From Plantago major (taxonomy: Eukaryota > Streptophyta > Magnoliopsida > Lamiales > Plantaginaceae): 64,000 bases of DNA. A program made the translations under genes and the position numbers. Positions 50,085 to 62,841 of this stretch are shown here, piece after piece. The stretch covers positions 15,938,765 through 16,002,764 of the forward strand of contig CM048840.1 in NCBI GenBank assembly GCA_026545765.1, read 5' to 3'. The notes beneath the pieces were generated by a model that was not told the DNA's origin, searched no databases, and saw nothing but the letters and a program-made list of their open reading frames with translations. Numbering within the stretch: position 1 is the first letter of the stretch; each line of letters begins with the position of its first letter.

Positions 50085-53000
50085 ATGTACATGCTCATCA
50101 ACTGCTCCGGCTGCCGTACACAATTACAGCTCCCACCAGGTGGCGCCCGATCGATCCGCTGCGCTATCTGCCAAGCCGTCACTCAGATAGGCGATCCACG
50201 CGCCCCTCCCTCCACTCACGCGCCTCCACCGTCTAATTACGGAGCTCCTCCGCCTCCGTTGCCTCACAGCCCTGCTCCCCCGCCCAATCCTCACGGCGGG
50301 AAGAAGGCCGTGATCGTCGGGATTTCGTATAGGTTTTCGAGGCATGAGCTGAAAGGGTGTATCAATGATGCCAAGTGTATGAAGCATATGTTAATGTCTA
50401 AGTTCAGGTTTCCTGAAGCTTCTATTCTCATGCTCACTGGTAAGTTCTAAGGTACAGGGGAAAGGAAACTGTAGCTCCTTTTGCCTTTAAGTGTTGTTTA
50501 TGTTTTGGCATTTTCAGCTTCATTCGATATATGATAAGTTACTGTACTGTTTGGATCATTCTGTGATGATAGAGGAAACCGCAAGAATGTAGATGATGTT
50601 TCTAATAGAAATGCCGTAAATGTTAACGATTCATGAGCTGGCTTCCATGTTTAATTCTAGTTTCTAGTTATGTAAATCTCAGTAGTTGAGACTAGAGACA
50701 AGCATTTATCATAGTCATTATGCCTTGTTCATGATTATAATTCAATCAGCAAAGGTTAGCGATATGTAATGAAATTAACCATTTTGTGCAAGTGGTGTGT
50801 GCAGTTGGAGACACGACGTGATACCGCATTACTACATTTCAGTAGATTAAAAAACAGAAAAATATTACTAATGGATAGTCTAAGTGTATGCGACTGAGAC
50901 TGCTCATGACAATCAGAAACTCTGCATTTTTTTTGTTCACAAGCCATATGGTATAGATGTTGATTTTTCATTTGGTTGCTTATTGTGCAGAAGAAGAAAC
51001 TGATCCATACAGAATACCAACAAAACATAATATTCGCATGGCATTGTTCTGGCTAGTACAAGGATGTCAGCCTGGAGACTCTTTGGTGTTTCATTACTCT
51101 GGTCATGGTTCACGACAGCGAAACTACAATGGAGATGAAGTTGATGGATATGATGAAACGTTGTGTCCGCTTGACTTTGAGACGCAGGGCATGATTGTAG
51201 ATGATGAAATTAATGCATCCATTGTCAGGCCTATACCGGCTGGTGTGAAGCTTCATGCCATAATTGATGCCTGCCATAGTGGAACAGTGCTAGATTTGCC
51301 ATTTCTCTGTAGAATGAGCAGGTATTTCATTATTGAAATTCGTGTGATCATTTTCTCTCTCATAAAACCAAATGCCAAAGTACAAAGAATATAAAAATAT
51401 AAAATCATCTCGCGCTATGTCCAAGCATGGACAAATGACGAGGTATTAAGTTTGTACATGCTGACACACAAATGAATAATTAAAACTGCATTTTTGTAAC
51501 CACAGACTTGAAACCTGTTTTATCGTGCATGGTTTAATTCCCATTTACGACATGTGTTGAGCTTTTTTGAACTATGATGTATCTCTACCTGTACTTGTCC
51601 CGTGTGAATATTCGAGTACTTGTGTTTACTTTATCTACACATATGTTGTGTTTTTAACGCATCTATGTGACTCCTATGCAAGTGAGCCAAAAATATAAAG
51701 AGCTAAAAAGAGCAAAAGTACAGTCTAGAATGCCTGTTGTCTTGTAAAAGAATTACTCGTGATTTGTGGCTGTTGAGGTCGGGGACTAGGCTCCCATTTT
51801 TCGGTAATGGATGCTTATTGGCCATATTTTTATTTCGTCCAATGCGTTTGTCAAGCCATAGCCCATGAACATATATGTGTTTCCCCCATTATTCTATATC
51901 TCATAATCTCGAGTTAATTCTTGTTCACAATCCGTCATCTAGAAAATAATAAATATGAAGGTGAATGCAAAATTTGAAAGCTTCTTATAACGAAGCATGT
52001 GAATTAGTGGACCCAAAAAGCTAGATGTATGAGTTCTTATGTTGTAGATAGGTAGTCTGATTTACTTCCTTTCTAATAGGATCTGCTTCAAGTTTTGCTT
52101 TTTAGAGTTATGACACATGCACAATGATAATACTGCAGCGACTGCAAATGAATAGAATTGCTGGTTCCACTGTGATTGTCTCCTACTCAGATAATTTATA
52201 GGAGTTCTTTATAAACCATGTCCTTTTGTTATATAATATGGCCACTTTTGAATATAGGAGTGGACAATATACATGGGAGGACCATCGCCCTCGATCTGGT
52301 GTATGGAAAGGACCAAATGGTGGTGAAGTCTTTTCCTTCAGTGGCTGCGATGATAATCAAACCTCTGCTGATACATCGGTATGTTCAGATAAGTCGATAT
52401 AACATTGACATTTCATTTCTTCTAAATGCGAAAATATAAAATAAGCTGGCATCATTTTTATCTCTTGAACAGGCTCTATCTAAAATCACTTCAACCGGTG
52501 CCATGACATTCTGTTTTATTCAAGCTATTGAACGTAATCCTGTAACAACATATGGGGGTGTTCTAACAGCAATGCGTACGGCAATTCGAGACGCTGGGGG
52601 ATCTGGGAGTTCAGTTCCTGACATTGGGGGTGGTATGGTCACGTCACTTCTTAGTATGCTCGTATCAGGAGGCAGTCTGACTGCTGGTGGCTTCAGTCAG
52701 GTACTGTTTTCATCTTCAGATAATAATAATGTGAAACTTACATTTTTACCAACTACAGATGTACTCTAGAGTTCCTGTCTTTCTGAAACAATATTTGTTC
52801 CTCTTTAGCTCACTGGCTTGTGCTTTGAGAGAGAACAAAAGATCTAACCTCTTAAGCTCCAATTTAATGTTAAGTGCTAGAAGAGATGCAACTGAAATCT
52901 GGATAGTGATAGTACTGAATCCAACCATGGGTTGTACTTAGTATGCATATAATTGATACATAGTCTTATTGCTTTGATAAGGTATGATTCTGGGAATATA

Positions 53001-53345
53001 GAGGAGGGTTAATCCAGATACTTTACTATGGACAAAGATACACTGTGTTAGTTCATATAGTATACTATGATACTATGTGAAAATCGTCTTGATAATTCTA
53101 TTATCAAACAAACGTAGAGTCTTGGACCAAAATGGAAAAACTGCATATGTACTTCCTGAGATTATATGAGAGTTTTGGTCAATTTGCTCAGGACAACTAC
53201 CATGTCATTTTATTTTCTCTGATCCAAGTAAACATGTTGAGGATTAACTGTTCTGATACCGTTTCAATTGTTGTTCTTACACCAGGAACCGCAGCTGACT
53301 TCTTTCCAACCTTTTGATGTATACTCGAAGCCATTCTCCTTGTGA
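50085..53345 (+). CDS. MC1: Type I metacaspase with LSD1-type zinc finger
   Basis: This is a calcium-dependent cysteine protease of the caspase fold that cleaves after Arg or Lys. Arabidopsis MC1 promotes hypersensitive cell death. Five exons: 50085-50439, 50991-51321, 52258-52378, 52473-52700, 53286-53345, giving 364 codons, close to the 367 of Arabidopsis MC1. Residues 7-29 form the LSD1 finger (C7, C10, C26, C29), followed by a Pro-rich spacer. The protease domain starts at KKAVIVGISY. Catalytic His157 is in HYSGHGSR and Cys213 in DACHSGT, 56 apart as in the family. The C-terminus is EPQLTSFQPFDVYSKPFSL. All introns are GT-AG and all frames are open, so the gene looks intact. The ATG at 50085 was chosen because it places the zinc finger at the very N-terminus, as in MC1. 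Confidence 0.95.
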
Positions 53346-53692
53346 CTGATGTATGGTAAATAAGATACTGATTTTCAGGAGTTTTTCCGATCATCATCAT
53401 CATCTCGATTTTCTTTCTTGTAGCTGGGTGGATTTTCACAATTGTGGAATCTTGTTCCTAATAATTCTTTTATCATGTGAATAATTATATAGGAGCTTTT
53501 AGTGTTGTTTCGTTTTATTTACAGCAATTCAGATACTCTCAGTAATCTATGATGATCGGAGGTTCTTGTTTCATCTGATATCCTCTTCTCACAGTGCTTG
53601 AATTAAATTTGGTGATAATATTATTGGCTGTAGTTTTTTTTTCCCTTGACAAAAAGTGTTCCTGCCCCAGACCAGACCGATCATATTCAATT

Positions 53693-53863
53693 TATCTATC
53701 CCAATACGAACGACTCATTTACTTTTTTTGTTAAAATTTATCATCCATGTGGACTTGTCTATCTTTTATACACTGCACATTGATCTTCGTGCTCAAAAGT
53801 AAATGAACATTTGTTTCGAGGTGGAGGGATGTAAACATTGTTCCGGGATGGAGGGAGTATTAT
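53693..53863. mobile_element. Stowaway-like MITE
   Basis: The left end reads TATCCCAATACGAACGACTC then ATTTACTTTT. The right side carries AAAAGTAAATGAACATTTG and ends GGGATGGAGGGAGTA, a typical Stowaway terminus with the TA target. The arms are imperfect inverted repeats. It lies about 350 bases downstream of the metacaspase stop. Confidence 0.6.
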
Positions 53864-55121
53864 TTGCAATGAGATAGTTTCAGGTTTTGAATTAATCTAA
53901 ACAAAATGCAAGAATGAAACACTGTTCGATCTTGATATGCAAGATTATTAACCAGGTTAACAGCTGATCACTTATTATTTCAAGTAAGTTTCTCAGTCTA
54001 ATCAAATCCTTGACGTGTAAGCAAACGATAATACTAGATAAAAACGAATGTATACCTATGTATATTTAGATGCAACACTAGTCAAGATATCAAAGTAGCG
54101 AGTATAATGTCTTGATTCTCTTTGAAGAGGACAGCTTCAGACCTTGAGTTTGAATTTTCCAGCTCTGCAGCTGATTTTATGCTTACCGTTCGCAAATGAA
54201 TTTGATATAAATATTATGGCTTCGACACAAGATGACTTGTTAGTGGTTCTCTTTACTTCAACAGCAACCAAGTTTGTTGTATCATGTAGTGATTTTTTTT
54301 TTAATAGTATGGATACCGAATTTAGTATCAATTAGGTTTAACATGTTTAGTCTTGGACTGTATGATTGAGCGCTCTTATTTTTTGGGTGAAAAACCGTAC
54401 AATCGAACTCAGTTCCCGTCAATTATTTGTCCATCTTGAAAGTGTCCGTTACTAAGGGATTCTTAGACCTTTCGAGCTCTATGCGAATAATTACGTGGAT
54501 AATGAGATTTTACACGATAAATTGAACCAATTAGTTTTATCCAGTACAGATTTATGCTAGGGCAAGGCAATAGTTCCTCCTTGACTAGGAGTAGGACATG
54601 AGTGTTTGCATATATCTCTTAGTGCCCATGACTCTTGTTGCCTTTGATTTGTATCCTTTTAACTTTTTTGTTGTTGTGTGGAAACATGTATAGACTCTGA
54701 AATAGCAAAAGGTTATATATAGATTTAAAATATATTTATTTTGTTTGGAATGATAGCATTGTAAATGGAACAATCAAGATGATTAACTATTTTATGGCAT
54801 AAAGAGTTGACCGTAGTAGTACAGAGCCTGTTAACGAAATCATCAGTGTTCGTTTTGCTCTATGGTATTTATAAGTAACATCATGACACTTGTGGGTTGA
54901 TGTCCAACCTTAGTTGTATGACTCGAGAGTCTAAATGACCTCCCAGTTAACGAGAGCTAATCAAGAGCAAGCATGCGTGTTGAATGAAATAAATAACACA
55001 AAATAAAATAAAGTAGACACACATTGCCGATGGTCATACAAGTATCAATACTTCTAAACACTTCAACTACTTCTCGATAAAAAATAAAAAAAATAGCAAA
55101 AAACTTAAAAAGCCTTCGATG

Positions 55122-55162
<41 letters not shown>

Positions 55163-55980
55163 GTGAAGAATGCACAAGTGATGACAGGTTAAATTAGTTG
55201 GGGGGTGAAAAAAATTTAAGCAATTCGTGTAAGAGATGTGTATGTTAAGACTAGAGAGTTATAGTTTAAACCTTTATTTTTACTATATAATTTTTTTTGG
55301 AATTTATTTATCATTATATATACATATAATTAAAATCTAATTATTATTATTATTATTATTTTCTACCCCTCATGTAAATATATGTGTTCGCCCTGACTTA
55401 TTACATACGAAAGTAGCATCCAAAGAACGAGATACCGAGTTTCACAAAATGTACCATGTGTGGAAAGACGAAAAATCTAGTTCTATATTTCTCCTGAACC
55501 GACCACATACAGAGAATAAATATAAAGACGTTTTATCAGATACATCTGTAGCAAGAATAAGAATTTATTATAATTTAATGCGAAATTATCTCAGATACCA
55601 AAACCGAGTACTGAAACCAACCACATGAAAACTCACACACCATCTATGGTTTATGAAATCTAATCGAGTCAAAATTCGAAAATCAAACACACGGTAAAAT
55701 TTAGTAAAAATAATTTCTTTTGATCCCATGGTAAACAATTCTATTCTTACAATGAGATCCGAGATATTGTAAATCGACTATAAATAAACCTAAACTGGTA
55801 AAAAGAAAAAATCCTACTCCTACAAAAGCTCGAAATGGACTGAGTTTGTTTGAAAGTTTGTTACCTACATAATAATAAATCAAACCTAAAATATTTATTT
55901 AAAATAAATTTTACATAAAATAAATCCAGATTTGTAAATATAATTTTTACAGATATATATACTTTCACTCATCCCATTCT
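53864..55980. other. Intergenic interval
   Basis: No gene seen. It is AT-rich with two ATT microsatellites (55118-55161 and about 55340-55362). The open frames here come from simple repeats or lack family resemblance. Confidence 0.6.
55118..55161. repeat. (ATT)n microsatellite
   Basis: About fourteen ATT units without interruption. On the minus strand they read as a poly-Asn run, which explains an otherwise odd open frame. Confidence 0.95.
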
Positions 55981-56370
55981 CTCTCTACAAACAATTTGTT
56001 TTGTTTTTCATCTCTTCCCTTTCACAATATCAAACACTCCTCTTCTCCTTCTTCCTCTTCTCTCACACTCGCTCGCTCTGTTACTTTCTCTCTCTACCGG
56101 TCTCATCCTGCCATGGTTCCCGCCATTACAGTCTCTCAATAGAAGGAACCCTAACTCAGTCTCCAGGTAAACGAATTTCGAATTCATTAGCAATTCAAAC
56201 GAAATATTTTCATTGATTACTAATCACTGTTTTAGATTCTTCCGGTTTAATGTGTTTCGGCAAATTGATGGTTCTGACACTGTCAATTCGATCCTTTGGA
56301 TCTCTATAGGGAGAAACGATCATCGCCCTGTTGAATATCCGAAAGCGGTTTTTATACAAGGTTAGGATTT
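55981..56370 (+). promoter_or_regulatory. Leader of eIF4G with 5' UTR intron
   Basis: A pyrimidine-rich stretch (56028-56110, CTCTTCTCCTTC and similar) is typical of plant leaders near the transcription start. A likely intron runs from the GT at 56167 (CTCCAG/GTAAAC) to the AG at 56309 (TCTATAG/GGAG). A 9-codon upstream ORF lies in the first leader exon. Confidence 0.5.
56113..56142 (+). promoter_or_regulatory. Upstream ORF, 9 codons, in the eIF4G leader
   Basis: The ATG is in a strong context (GCCATGG) and reads MVPAITVSQ then TAG. It precedes the proposed leader intron, so it would be present in the mature mRNA if transcription starts in the CT-rich stretch. Confidence 0.45.
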
Positions 56371-59300
56371 ATGTCCCATAATAATCAATCGAGGAACGAG
56401 TCGACTCAGTACAGGAAACCCGGCCGATCCGGAAGCTTCAATCAGTCTCGTCAGTTCCCAGGCGGCGCTTCCAGTAAGAGCGGCGGCGGAGGCGGCGCCT
56501 CTAATCCGTCCATATCCTCAAACCGCAGGTTACCTTTCACTCGCTTGTTAAAGCTAGGGTTTTGTTTTGTTTCCCTAAATAATTTAATTTTTGCCAAACA
56601 TGCATGGAATTTGTCGTTTTAATTGATTTATGATGGTCTTGGGATTACGCTGTAGATTATTTATGGTTGTGCTAGGGTTTGTGTGCCTTGTTGAATCCTT
56701 GTGGATGCTGAATTGCTTTGTTGCTCTCTGTTTGGATGCAGTTTTAATAAGAAGTATAATAGCAATTCACAAGGAGGGCAGCCGTGGCCGAGAAGCCCGA
56801 ATGTTAGCTCTGATGTGAGTAATCCGCCTGCGCCGCCCGCTGCTCAGAATGGGGGGCATCAGCAGCTGCCTGCTCGCAGTATGTACTATGGTTACTATTC
56901 TTTTGTGGCTAACCGTTTCGTTTAGTTCTTTCCTTCTGTTTTGGATGGTTTCGGACGAGTATTACGATTGTGGGTGGGGTGGGGGAGATGGCGTCTAATT
57001 CTATTAAACTTGTAAAGTAACTTATGAATGCATGGACATATTCTGTAAAATGTTTCTGGTAAAAAAAGGTTCTTGGACTAGTAAAATTTATATTTCGGCT
57101 AGTGTCTGTGACTTCTATTTTTTTCCTGTAAATTGTGAATCAACTGAATTTGCTTCCTGATAAAACACGTCTTCTATCCCTTGAAGGAGTTTCTGATGCA
57201 CCAGCATCTAGTACACCAGCTCCTGTAAAGCCAACGGGCGCCCAGGATCAGAAAGTACCTGGAGCTATTGCCAAAGCTGCTTCCTCTAATGTCCACACTG
57301 GAGCTCAACCAGCTAACATTTCTTCAATGTCCGGATCCACTGCCCCTACAACACCTGCGAAAGGTAGATATGTTACTGGTCACATTTTTTTTTATGCTCA
57401 GTGTTGATTTTACAACAACAGAGACAAAATGTATTGTTCTGCACATAGTTGCAATTAACTGATCTGTACTTTTCTTCTACATCAGCCCCGGGAGATGCAT
57501 CTAAGTCTTTTACTCTGCAGTTTGGATCTATAAGTCCAGGAGTTATGAACGGTGTGCAGGTATGCTGCATTTGGATGAAATGGAGTTACTGATGTGTCTC
57601 CTGGTTCTCTCTATGTATTAACTCTGTCTTGTGATTCTTGAACCCCCGTTACTCATGTGGGACCCATTTTCTTTCTGTTCTGTAGATACCGGCTCGTACA
57701 AGCTCTGCGCCACCGAACTTGGATGAGCAAAAAAAGGCTCAGGTTTGTCGGTTCTTCATTCCTGTTTTACAACATTGACTCTTTATTCTCTGTTGGATTG
57801 GTAAGAGTGTGATCCTTGAAGCAACTACCTATGACCTCAGCTTTACATTGTTGAAATGCATTACTAGATATTTTGACAGTATGTTCTCCATAGTGAGAAT
57901 TGTTATCATCTGGTTCATCTCTGCCAACACTGACAAATGAAATATAGGACGGTAGGCTGTATTCTGTTCATGTGGGCAAGAGAAACTGTGAGTTCATCAA
58001 AGTACGTAGGCATAGAATTAATTAAATGTGTAAGCAGGCAGCATCTTTAGATAATTATACCTCTTCTTTTTTCCTGCATTATTATTGACTTCCGTGAAGT
58101 GAAAGCTTCTCTCTCCTTGCCCTGATGCTCAATCAAACAAGCATGGAGGTTTGGTTGCATTAATTTGCTACGTTCATTTTAAAGCATTCCTTGTAATGGT
58201 AGCATTTCTTAATATACATATTCTGAAGAGTATTTTTCAGATATTATACCTTTTGTTGGCTCACTAGCAAATTAACGCATGATAAAGAGCCTCTTTTGTT
58301 AAAATTACATAGTTTAGTTTTCCTTGCAAGCTATTGTAATGACTCCTGAGTTAATGTCCTCAGTTGCTATATAACGGCTGCTCAGATTCCTTACATTTTT
58401 TGTTTTTGTTTTTTGGTTGACAGGCTCGTCATGAATCTTTGAAAGCAGCTCCTATGGGGCCAGGGCCATCCCTTCCGAAGCAACAGTTGCCAAAGAAAGA
58501 CGCAGGAGCTACTGATCAGACGAATGCTCGTGAATTGCAGGCGCCAACCAAATCTAAGAGGGAGAACCAAGTTTCAGCAGTGCCTCACATGACTCCACCT
58601 CAGAAGCCCGCTGTGAACCCAATTCCTGGCATGCACATGCAACTGCCGCCTTATCCGATGCAAGTTCCTGTTCAATTTGGTGGTCCGAATCCCCAAATTC
58701 AATCTCATGCGATGCCAGGAACGTCCCTGCCAATGCCAATACCAATGCCTTTGAATATAGGTAACCCGTCTGCGCAACAGGCCATGTTTGTTCAAGGCCT
58801 TCAGCCACACCCAATGCAGTCTCAAGGAATGATGCATCAGGGTCATGGCTTGAGCTTTTCATCACAAATGGGTCCTCAGATTAATCCTCAAATGAACTTG
58901 GGTATGAGTATGGCCCCGCAGTTTTCTCAACAACAGCCTGGAAAATATGTACCAGCACCTCATCGGAAATCTGTGAAGATCACTGATCCGAAAACTAATG
59001 AAGAGTTGAGGCTTGACAGCTCACCTGGTCTAAGGTCTCATATAAATGTGACACCTCAATCGCAGCCAATACCTTCATTTCCTAACCACCCTATGGGTTT
59101 CTATTCCAACATTTATCCTCCTTCAAGCTCTGTACCTCTCAGCAGCTCTCAGGTTCAGCCAGCTTCACAGCCCCCTAGGCACTATAATCAGGTGAGTTGG
59201 TTGCTTTGAAATTACTCTATCTATACTATCATGTTTTTAAATGAGAACTTGCCCCAACATGATATAGTTCTCAAGTAGGAGTCAAAGTTGTCGTTATTCT

Positions 59301-62300
59301 TCAGCTTGTGCCTTTCATTTTCTGCAGGTGACAGTGAAACCAGCTGTTGTTTCCCATGGTGACAAAGAATCACTACCTTCGAAAGGTCCAATTCCTATTG
59401 GCAAAACCGAGCCTTTGAAATTGTCAAAGGTACAAGATGAAGATACAGTTCATTCTCAAAAGGAGACTGAGCCTTCATCTGTAAGCTCTTTACCGCAGTT
59501 GAAGCCTGTTTTAGGAGCAACAACTGGACATGGTGTACTAGCAAGTCCAGCCGAAGTCAAGAATGATGTCCGTAGCAGTTTACATTCTACTTCAGCTCCT
59601 GTGGATTACTCTGCGGTAAAACCGAAGGACCCTGCTATTGTTGCAAAAAGTGGAATTGTTGTGGTTGATGCCGCTACCGATGAACATAAAAGACTAAGCA
59701 CCAGAGGGCATCAAGAAAAGGTACCTTATTGTTTGTTTATCTGCTGAATATCTACTAATACACAAGTTTACCATGACTTATAAGCATGATATATGTCTGT
59801 TCTCAGCTTGACGGGAAATCAACCCCCCCCTCTAGTTTGCCGTCTCCATCTATAGTAAATGAAGGCGTGGAACCGAAGTCTACCTCGCCCAGAAACTTTT
59901 TGGTATCAGGGACTGCCAACGCGTCTTCTTCTGCAACAGTACATGTTGCATCTGATTTGACAAGCGGGGCTAATGCATCTAAGAGTGTGCCCCCACAATC
60001 CGCAAGTGTGTCAAGATCAAATCTCGATAGGGGAGGGAGAAAGGAGGAATCTGAATCATCTGAAAGTTTAAAGCCTGATAGAGATAGTGTAGTAGCATCT
60101 CTGAGATCTCTTTCTCTAGAATCTCTAGAAGTTTTTGATGAAAAAAGTGAGGGCGGCTCTGGTAATGAGGTAACATCTAGCACTGCTAGTGGTTTATTGG
60201 AGAACATGTCGCAGAATATGGAGGAATCCTCTAGTCATTGTGCTGTAAATGTTAGGATGGGTGATAAGCTAGATTCATCTTTGAAAACGTCTCGGGGTGA
60301 TACTAAAGAAAGTTCTGTGCCAAATTCATGTTCAACTGCGCAGTCTGACAAAACCTCTGCTGCAAGTGTATCTGACGGCATTGAGAGTAGAGATACTCAG
60401 TTCAGTGTGCAGGATCAGGAGCCTGCATCTATTACAGTTTCATCAACTGGTGAGGGTGAAAATGGAGTTGGTGATAATCTTGCTTTGCCACCAAGTGTCA
60501 AGGAGAAAATCTTGCCAGATACAAGTGTAGCAAAAGCTACGATGCCCAGAGGAAAAAAGAAGAAAAAAGACTTGTATAAAAAAGCTGAAGCTGCTGGAAC
60601 AAGCTCTGATCTTTACAATGCTTACAAGGGTCCCGAGGAAAAGAAAGAGTCTGTAACCTCTGCAGAGGGAGCAGAAAACACATCGGTGAGTAGCGTAAAA
60701 CAAAAATCTGCTGATGTGTCTCAAGAGAATGCAGTATCCGGTGAAAAACTTACTCTGAGCAAAGTGGAGCCAGATGATTGGGAAGATGCGGCTGAAATCT
60801 CTACTCCACAGTTAGAAACTTCAAAGAATGAAAATCAAGTTGTGGATGGAGATGGCAATGGGCTAATGATTAAAAGGTACTCCCGGGATTTCCTCCTCAA
60901 ATTTGGGGAGCAGTGTCCTGATCTACCAGACGGGTTTGAGATCACTTCTGATATAGCAGATGTTTTGATGGTCTCTAGTGTGAATGTTCCTCGCGACTCT
61001 TACCCTAGTCCTGGGCGCAACAATGAGAGACCAAATTCTCGATCTGATCGTGGAATTGGCTTGGTGGAAGAAGATAAATGGAATAAATTTTCAGGGGCTC
61101 CCATTCCAGGTCGAGGTGATATGCGGGCAGATTATGGATATCCAGCCCATGTTCTTGGTTTACGACCTGGTCAAGGTGGTAATTATGGTGTTTTAAGGAG
61201 TCCACGGCCTCAGGCACCTGTTCAACATGGTAGCGGCATCCTGTCTGGGCCCATGCAGTCACTTGGGCCTCAAGGAGGCTTGCAAAGAAACAATTCTGAG
61301 TCAGACAGATGGCAACGTGGAACTGCCTTTCAAAAAGGCCTGATGCCTTCTCCGCAGGGATCAGGGCCTGTGATACATAGAGCTGAAAAGAAGTATGAAG
61401 TAGGTAAGGTCACTGATGAAGAACAGGCTAAGCAAAGGCAGCTGAAGGGTATTTTGAACAAACTCACCCCTCAGAATTTTGAAAAATTGTTTGAGCAAGT
61501 TAAACAGGTTAACATCGACAATGTTGTAACACTATCCGGAGTGATTTCACAGATTTTTGATAAAGCTCTAATGGAGCCCACCTTCTGTGAGATGTATGCG
61601 GACTTTTGCTTTCACCTTTCTGCGGGTTTGCCTGATTTAAGTGTGGATAATGAAAAAATTACTTTCAAGAGATATCTTCTGAACAAATGCCAGGAAGAAT
61701 TTGAAAGAGGGGAAAGGGAGGAAGAAGAGGCCAATAAGGCAGAGCTAGAAGGTGAAAATAAACAGACAGCAGAAGATCGTGAAGAGAAAAGACTTCAAGC
61801 CCGGAGACGGATGTTAGGCAATATAAGACTCATTGGAGAACTGTACAAGAAGAGAATGTTGACTGAAAGAATCATGCATGAGTGCATTAAAAAATTGTTG
61901 GGTCAACATGAAAATCCTGATGAGGAAAACATTGAAGCTTTGTGCAAATTGATGAGCACAATAGGGGAGGCGATTGATCACCCAAGAGCGAAGGAGTATA
62001 TGGATTACTATTTCAGTATAATGGGCCAGTTGTCGAATAACATGAAATTGTCTTCCAGAGTGAGATTTATGCTCAAAGACTCCATAGATTTAAGGAGGAA
62101 TAAGTGGCAGCAGAGGAGGAAAGTCGAAGGTCCTAAAAAGATTGAGGATGTACACAGGGATGCTGCTCAAGAGCGGCATGCACAAGCTAGCAGGCTGGCT
62201 CGCACTCCAAGCTTTGGTAATTCTGTTAGAAGAGCTCCACCTATGGAGTTCGCTCCGAGAGCTCCTAATATGTTATCTCCACCTCCTCAGATGGGAGGTT

Positions 62301-62841
62301 ATCGTGCTGTCTCACCCCATATGCGCGGTTACGGTACACAAGATGCTCGAGCAGAGGAGAGGCATTCCTTTGAGAACAGAGCCATGTCTATTCCTCTAAC
62401 TCAAAGACCCCTTGGTGATGATTCTATAACTCTTGGTCCCCAAGGTGGTCTTGCTAGGGGAATGGCTTTTAGAGGACAGACATCGGCACCTAGCATTCCT
62501 TTGGGTGATACTTCAAATTCTGGAGATGCAAGGAGGATGGGCCCTGGTCTAAATGGATATAACGCTGTGCCTGAACGGACATCATATGGACAAAGAGAGG
62601 ATCTTGGACCAAGATATGGACCAGACAGGTTTGGTCCTCAATATGACCAATCTCATCTACAGGAGCAATATGGGAATAGATTGGCTAGAAATTCAGATCA
62701 AAGCTTTGATAGATCTTTGCCTACTCAAGCACCTGCTCGGTCTGTTCCCCAAGCTAATGTGCCACATGCTTCTTCAGAAAACCTTTTGTCAGAAGATGCC
62801 TTGCGAGACAAGTCCATGGCTACAATTAAAGAATTCTACAG
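56371..62841 (+). CDS. EIF4G: Translation initiation factor eIF4G (5' part; runs off the window)
   Basis: eIF4G is the scaffold that joins cap-binding eIF4E, helicase eIF4A and eIF3 to recruit ribosomes. Exons: 56371-56528, 56742-56878, 57187-57363, 57486-57559, 57686-57742, 58424-59191, 59328-59720, 59807-62841, about 1600 codons so far. It starts MSHNNQSRNESTQYRK. The conserved plant block FTLQFGSISPGVMNGVQIPA follows. The eIF4E-binding site YSRDFLLKF is at about residue 946, and the MIF4G domain spans about 1131-1356 (QLKGILNKLTPQNFEKLFEQ to KDSIDLRRNKWQQR). The eighth exon ends KEFY with a GT donor. The C-terminal MA3 domain should follow, but I saw no further exon before 64000, so the last intron exceeds 1.1 kb. 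Length and layout match plant eIF4G (about 1700 residues) and not the shorter eIFiso4G. All frames are open. The symbol is given at family level. Confidence 0.95.

Noticed and set aside
54957-55175. Poly-Asn open frame on the minus strand
   Set aside because: It comes from the ATT microsatellite at 55118-55161.
58554-58865. Minus-strand open frames opposite eIF4G exon 6
   Set aside because: Mirror of a Pro/Met/Gln-rich coding exon; no start context, introns or family support.
59803-60207. Long minus-strand open frame opposite eIF4G
   Set aside because: It is a shadow of the eIF4G exon on the other strand; the composition of the coding strand explains it and it matches no family.
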